Shown here in pieces: positions 62,531-64,000 of a DNA stretch of 64,000 nucleotides; positions within the stretch are counted from its first letter, which is position 1, and every line of letters begins with the position of its first letter. The position numbers and the translations under genes were made by a program. A model generated the notes under the pieces. It made no database searches and was not told the DNA's origin. It saw only the letters and a list, made by a program, of their open reading frames with translations. This DNA comes from Streptomyces albipurpureus (GTDB taxonomy: Bacteria; Actinomycetota; Actinomycetes; Streptomycetales; Streptomycetaceae). The stretch spans positions 1 through 64,000 of the forward strand of contig NZ_JAMQAW010000066.1 of the NCBI RefSeq assembly GCF_023701525.1, in the 5' to 3' direction.

Positions 62531-63241
62531 TCAGGTCCGGCCGCCGCCACCGGTAGGGGTGCCATCCCCCGCGGCCGACCTCTCGACCCTGGCTGCGGAC
62601 TCCCGATGTGCCCGCTCCAGTGCGTCGAGCAGTACGGAGGTCTCCAGGGCTCCCTCGATCGCGGGCCCACCGTCGATGGTGACGCTGGGTACCGAGCGGA
62701 TACCGCTCGCCCGCGCGGCGGTGAGCTGAGCCGTCACCTCCGGTACCCCCTCGGAACCCGCCAGCACGGTCAGGACCCGTTCGGGATCAAGGTCCGGCGC
62801 GGCTGCGGCGGCCAGCACTTCGGGGCGGGTGATGTCGAGCCCTTGGGTGAAGTAGGCCGCGAAGACGCGCTCCTTCACCGCGGCCTGGCTCCCGCTGTTC
62901 CCCGCCAGCCACAGCACCCGATGGGCGTCAAAGGTGTTGCCGATCAGGGCCCGGCCGAAGTCCATGGCGATCCCCTCACTCGCGGCCAACCGGGTGGTGT
63001 GCGCGAGGACGGCTTCGGCTCGCGGCCCCAACTGCTCGCTGAGGTAGTCACGGGCCAGGGTTCCCCTGCGTGGTGCGCCCGGGTCGAGCTGGAAAGGCCG
63101 GTGCACGACGCGGACGTCGGCGCCTTCCGGGAGGGCTTCCAGGGCCCGGTCCAGCCGGCGCTTGCCGATGTAGCACCAGGGGCAGACGATATCGGCGTAG
63201 ACCTCGACGGTGATCGTGCCGTCGTGGATATGCGCGCTCAT
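62531..63241 (-). CDS. FrnE-like DsbA-family thiol-disulfide oxidoreductase
   Basis: The 236-residue cytoplasmic protein has a thioredoxin fold with a helical insertion. The active site is C20-PW-C23 in VYADIVCPWCYIGKRRLDRAL. Further marks are HRPFQLDP, NTFDAHRVLWLAG and the cis-Pro strand SVPSVTIDGG. This is the FrnE/2-hydroxychromene isomerase-like branch, first known from frenolicin biosynthesis; members reduce or isomerise disulfides or quinoid substrates. The ATG at 63241 has GAGGAACGCG directly upstream, inside the last unit of a 24-bp repeat. Confidence 0.93.
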   Translation of the reverse strand: MSAHIHDGTITVEVYADIVCPWCYIGKRRLDRALEALPEGADVRVVHRPFQLDPGAPRRGTLARDYLSEQLGPRAEAVLAHTTRLAASEGIAMDFGRALIGNTFDAHRVLWLAGNSGSQAAVKERVFAAYFTQGLDITRPEVLAAAAAPDLDPERVLTVLAGSEGVPEVTAQLTAARASGIRSVPSVTIDGGPAIEGALETSVLLDALERAHRESAARVERSAAGDGTPTGGGGRT

Positions 63242-63242
63242 C

Positions 63243-63302
63243 GCGTTCCTCGCTCTGTTCCTTGTGGTGTTCCTCGCTGTGCTCCCTGTTGCGTTCCTCG
63301 CT
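63243..63302 (-). repeat. 24-bp periodic repeat containing the DsbA-like gene's ribosome site
   Basis: On the - strand AGCGAGGAACGC or AGCGAGGAACAC occurs at 63302-63291, 63278-63267 and 63254-63243, each exactly 24 bp apart. The last copy supplies the GAGGAA Shine-Dalgarno next to the ATG at 63241. The segments between the copies are also related (AACAGGGAGCAC, CACAAGGAACAG). Confidence 0.8.
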
Positions 63303-63467
63303 CGGGGGCGTCCTTGTCGGGGCCGCGTCGCACGGTCTGGTCGGCACGGGCAGCGATGCTCGCCGGCGCTACCCGGTGCGCCGCGCGGGGGCTCACCGGC
63401 GGAACCTGGTCGGCAGGGGCAACCCTGCCTGCCTGCGGAGACTGGCCGGTACGGATGGTGGTCCGGT

Positions 63468-64000
63468 TCACCGGCCGAGCCCGAAGGTCTCGGCGAAGCG
63501 TCCGACCATCAGGTCCGCGCCCTTGTACTGGGCGGTCACCTCGGGACCCAGCAGCTCTCCCCCGGGCAGCTCGGCAGCGCCACCGGTGGGACCCAGTGGC
63601 AGGAGGATGGCGGCCGGACCGGGTTCATACGACGCCAGCTCCGTACCGCCTTCGATCAGGGAGGTGATGTTCCCCGCGATCACTTCGGCGTGCTGCATGG
63701 CGGCACCGGCCTTCTTGGCCTCTGCGACATCCGTGATGTCACCGAGGGCGAAGACCGTGGTCTGCCCCTTCACCTGAAGGCTGGGCGTGACCTCGACATG
63801 ACCGCTGGCCAGCCGAGCCGGGGCGAGTGCTCCGGCGAGGTAGTCGCTGGCCGGGGTGACCCCGTAGGCCCGGAACCACACCTGGGCGGTCACCTCGGCG
63901 CCTGCCCGGGTGGTGACGGTGAACTCCCCCGCCGTCCCGACCTCGGTCGGCGGATCCTGAGCCAGCGAGTCCCCGAGCAGCAGTTCGATACCGAGGCCGT
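63468..64000 (-). CDS. FAD-dependent pyridine nucleotide-disulfide oxidoreductase, C-terminal part
   Basis: The 177 codons visible are the C-terminal end of an AIFM2/FSP1 or NDH-2-like flavoprotein; the N-terminal part lies beyond the window. The second FAD-contacting motif, TTVFALGDITDVAEAKKAGAAMQHAEVIAGNI, is intact, with the Asp that binds the FAD ribityl chain. Upstream, LELLLGDSLAQDPPTEVG and VWFRAYGVTPASDYLAG are the expected NAD-domain ending. The tail reads LLPLGPTGGAAELPG, typical of this family. It could act as an NAD(P)H:quinone reductase. The stop is 226 bp upstream of the DsbA-like start, same strand, so the two may or may not be co-transcribed. Confidence 0.9.
   Translation of the reverse strand, partial: GLGIELLLGDSLAQDPPTEVGTAGEFTVTTRAGAEVTAQVWFRAYGVTPASDYLAGALAPARLASGHVEVTPSLQVKGQTTVFALGDITDVAEAKKAGAAMQHAEVIAGNITSLIEGGTELASYEPGPAAILLPLGPTGGAAELPGGELLGPEVTAQYKGADLMVGRFAETFGLGR

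Overview
The window looks like a chromosomal segment of a Streptomyces or close relative. GC content is very high throughout, third codon positions are almost all G or C, GTG and TTG starts are common, terminators are GC-rich hairpins without T-runs, and the gene families (ECF42-type sigma factor with a DGPF partner, WYL regulators, DUF2316, DUF4240, M4 protease with a P-domain, TerB) are typical of that genus. No tRNA, rRNA or CRISPR array was seen. Species cannot be assigned from the sequence alone.

Left part (1-18.5 kb): the window opens inside a gyrB-type gene that lacks the usual recF neighbour. Next come a decayed Tn3-family transposase and a small S1-like gene. Several small operons follow: an ArsR-like regulator with an SRPBCC protein, possibly leaderless and with a clear palindromic operator; a dihydrofolate-reductase-like protein; a WYL regulator divergent from a DinB/RidA pair; a TrmB/LuxR-type regulator divergent from an aminopeptidase P; a DGPF protein with an ECF42-type sigma factor; a secreted M4 metalloprotease whose zinc motif reads HEMVR instead of HExxH; and DUF4240 and TerB proteins.

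Middle part (19-41 kb): an MMPL transporter is divergent from a NarL-type two-component system. A patch of small stress and redox genes follows (NIPSNAP, TetR over a ruined ABC transporter, EF-hand protein, AhpD-like protein). A second NarL-type two-component system is divergent from an ABC exporter. The complete cytochrome bd cluster cydABDC comes next, in which cydD carries an apparent single-base frameshift, with a divergent LysR regulator. A catalase-like heme protein closes the section.

Right part (42-62.1 kb): five very large genes, all on the + strand and mostly coupled by ATGA overlaps, fill 20 kb. They are called A-E here. A (1469 aa) joins a PhoD-like phosphatase domain that has lost metal ligands to a peptidoglycan-binding domain and a possibly lysozyme-like C-terminus. 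B (1315 aa) looks like a DUF6603-type beta-rich protein. C (1760 aa) has a beta-propeller plus FG-GAP-like repeats. D (1500 aa) and E (553 aa) resemble conserved families of unknown function. None has a signal peptide or membrane segment, and no phage, eCIS or secretion genes flank them. This is the best candidate in the window for an undescribed multi-protein system. After a strong bidirectional terminator, a FrnE/DsbA-like oxidoreductase and the C-terminal part of an FAD-dependent oxidoreductase run on the - strand to the window edge.
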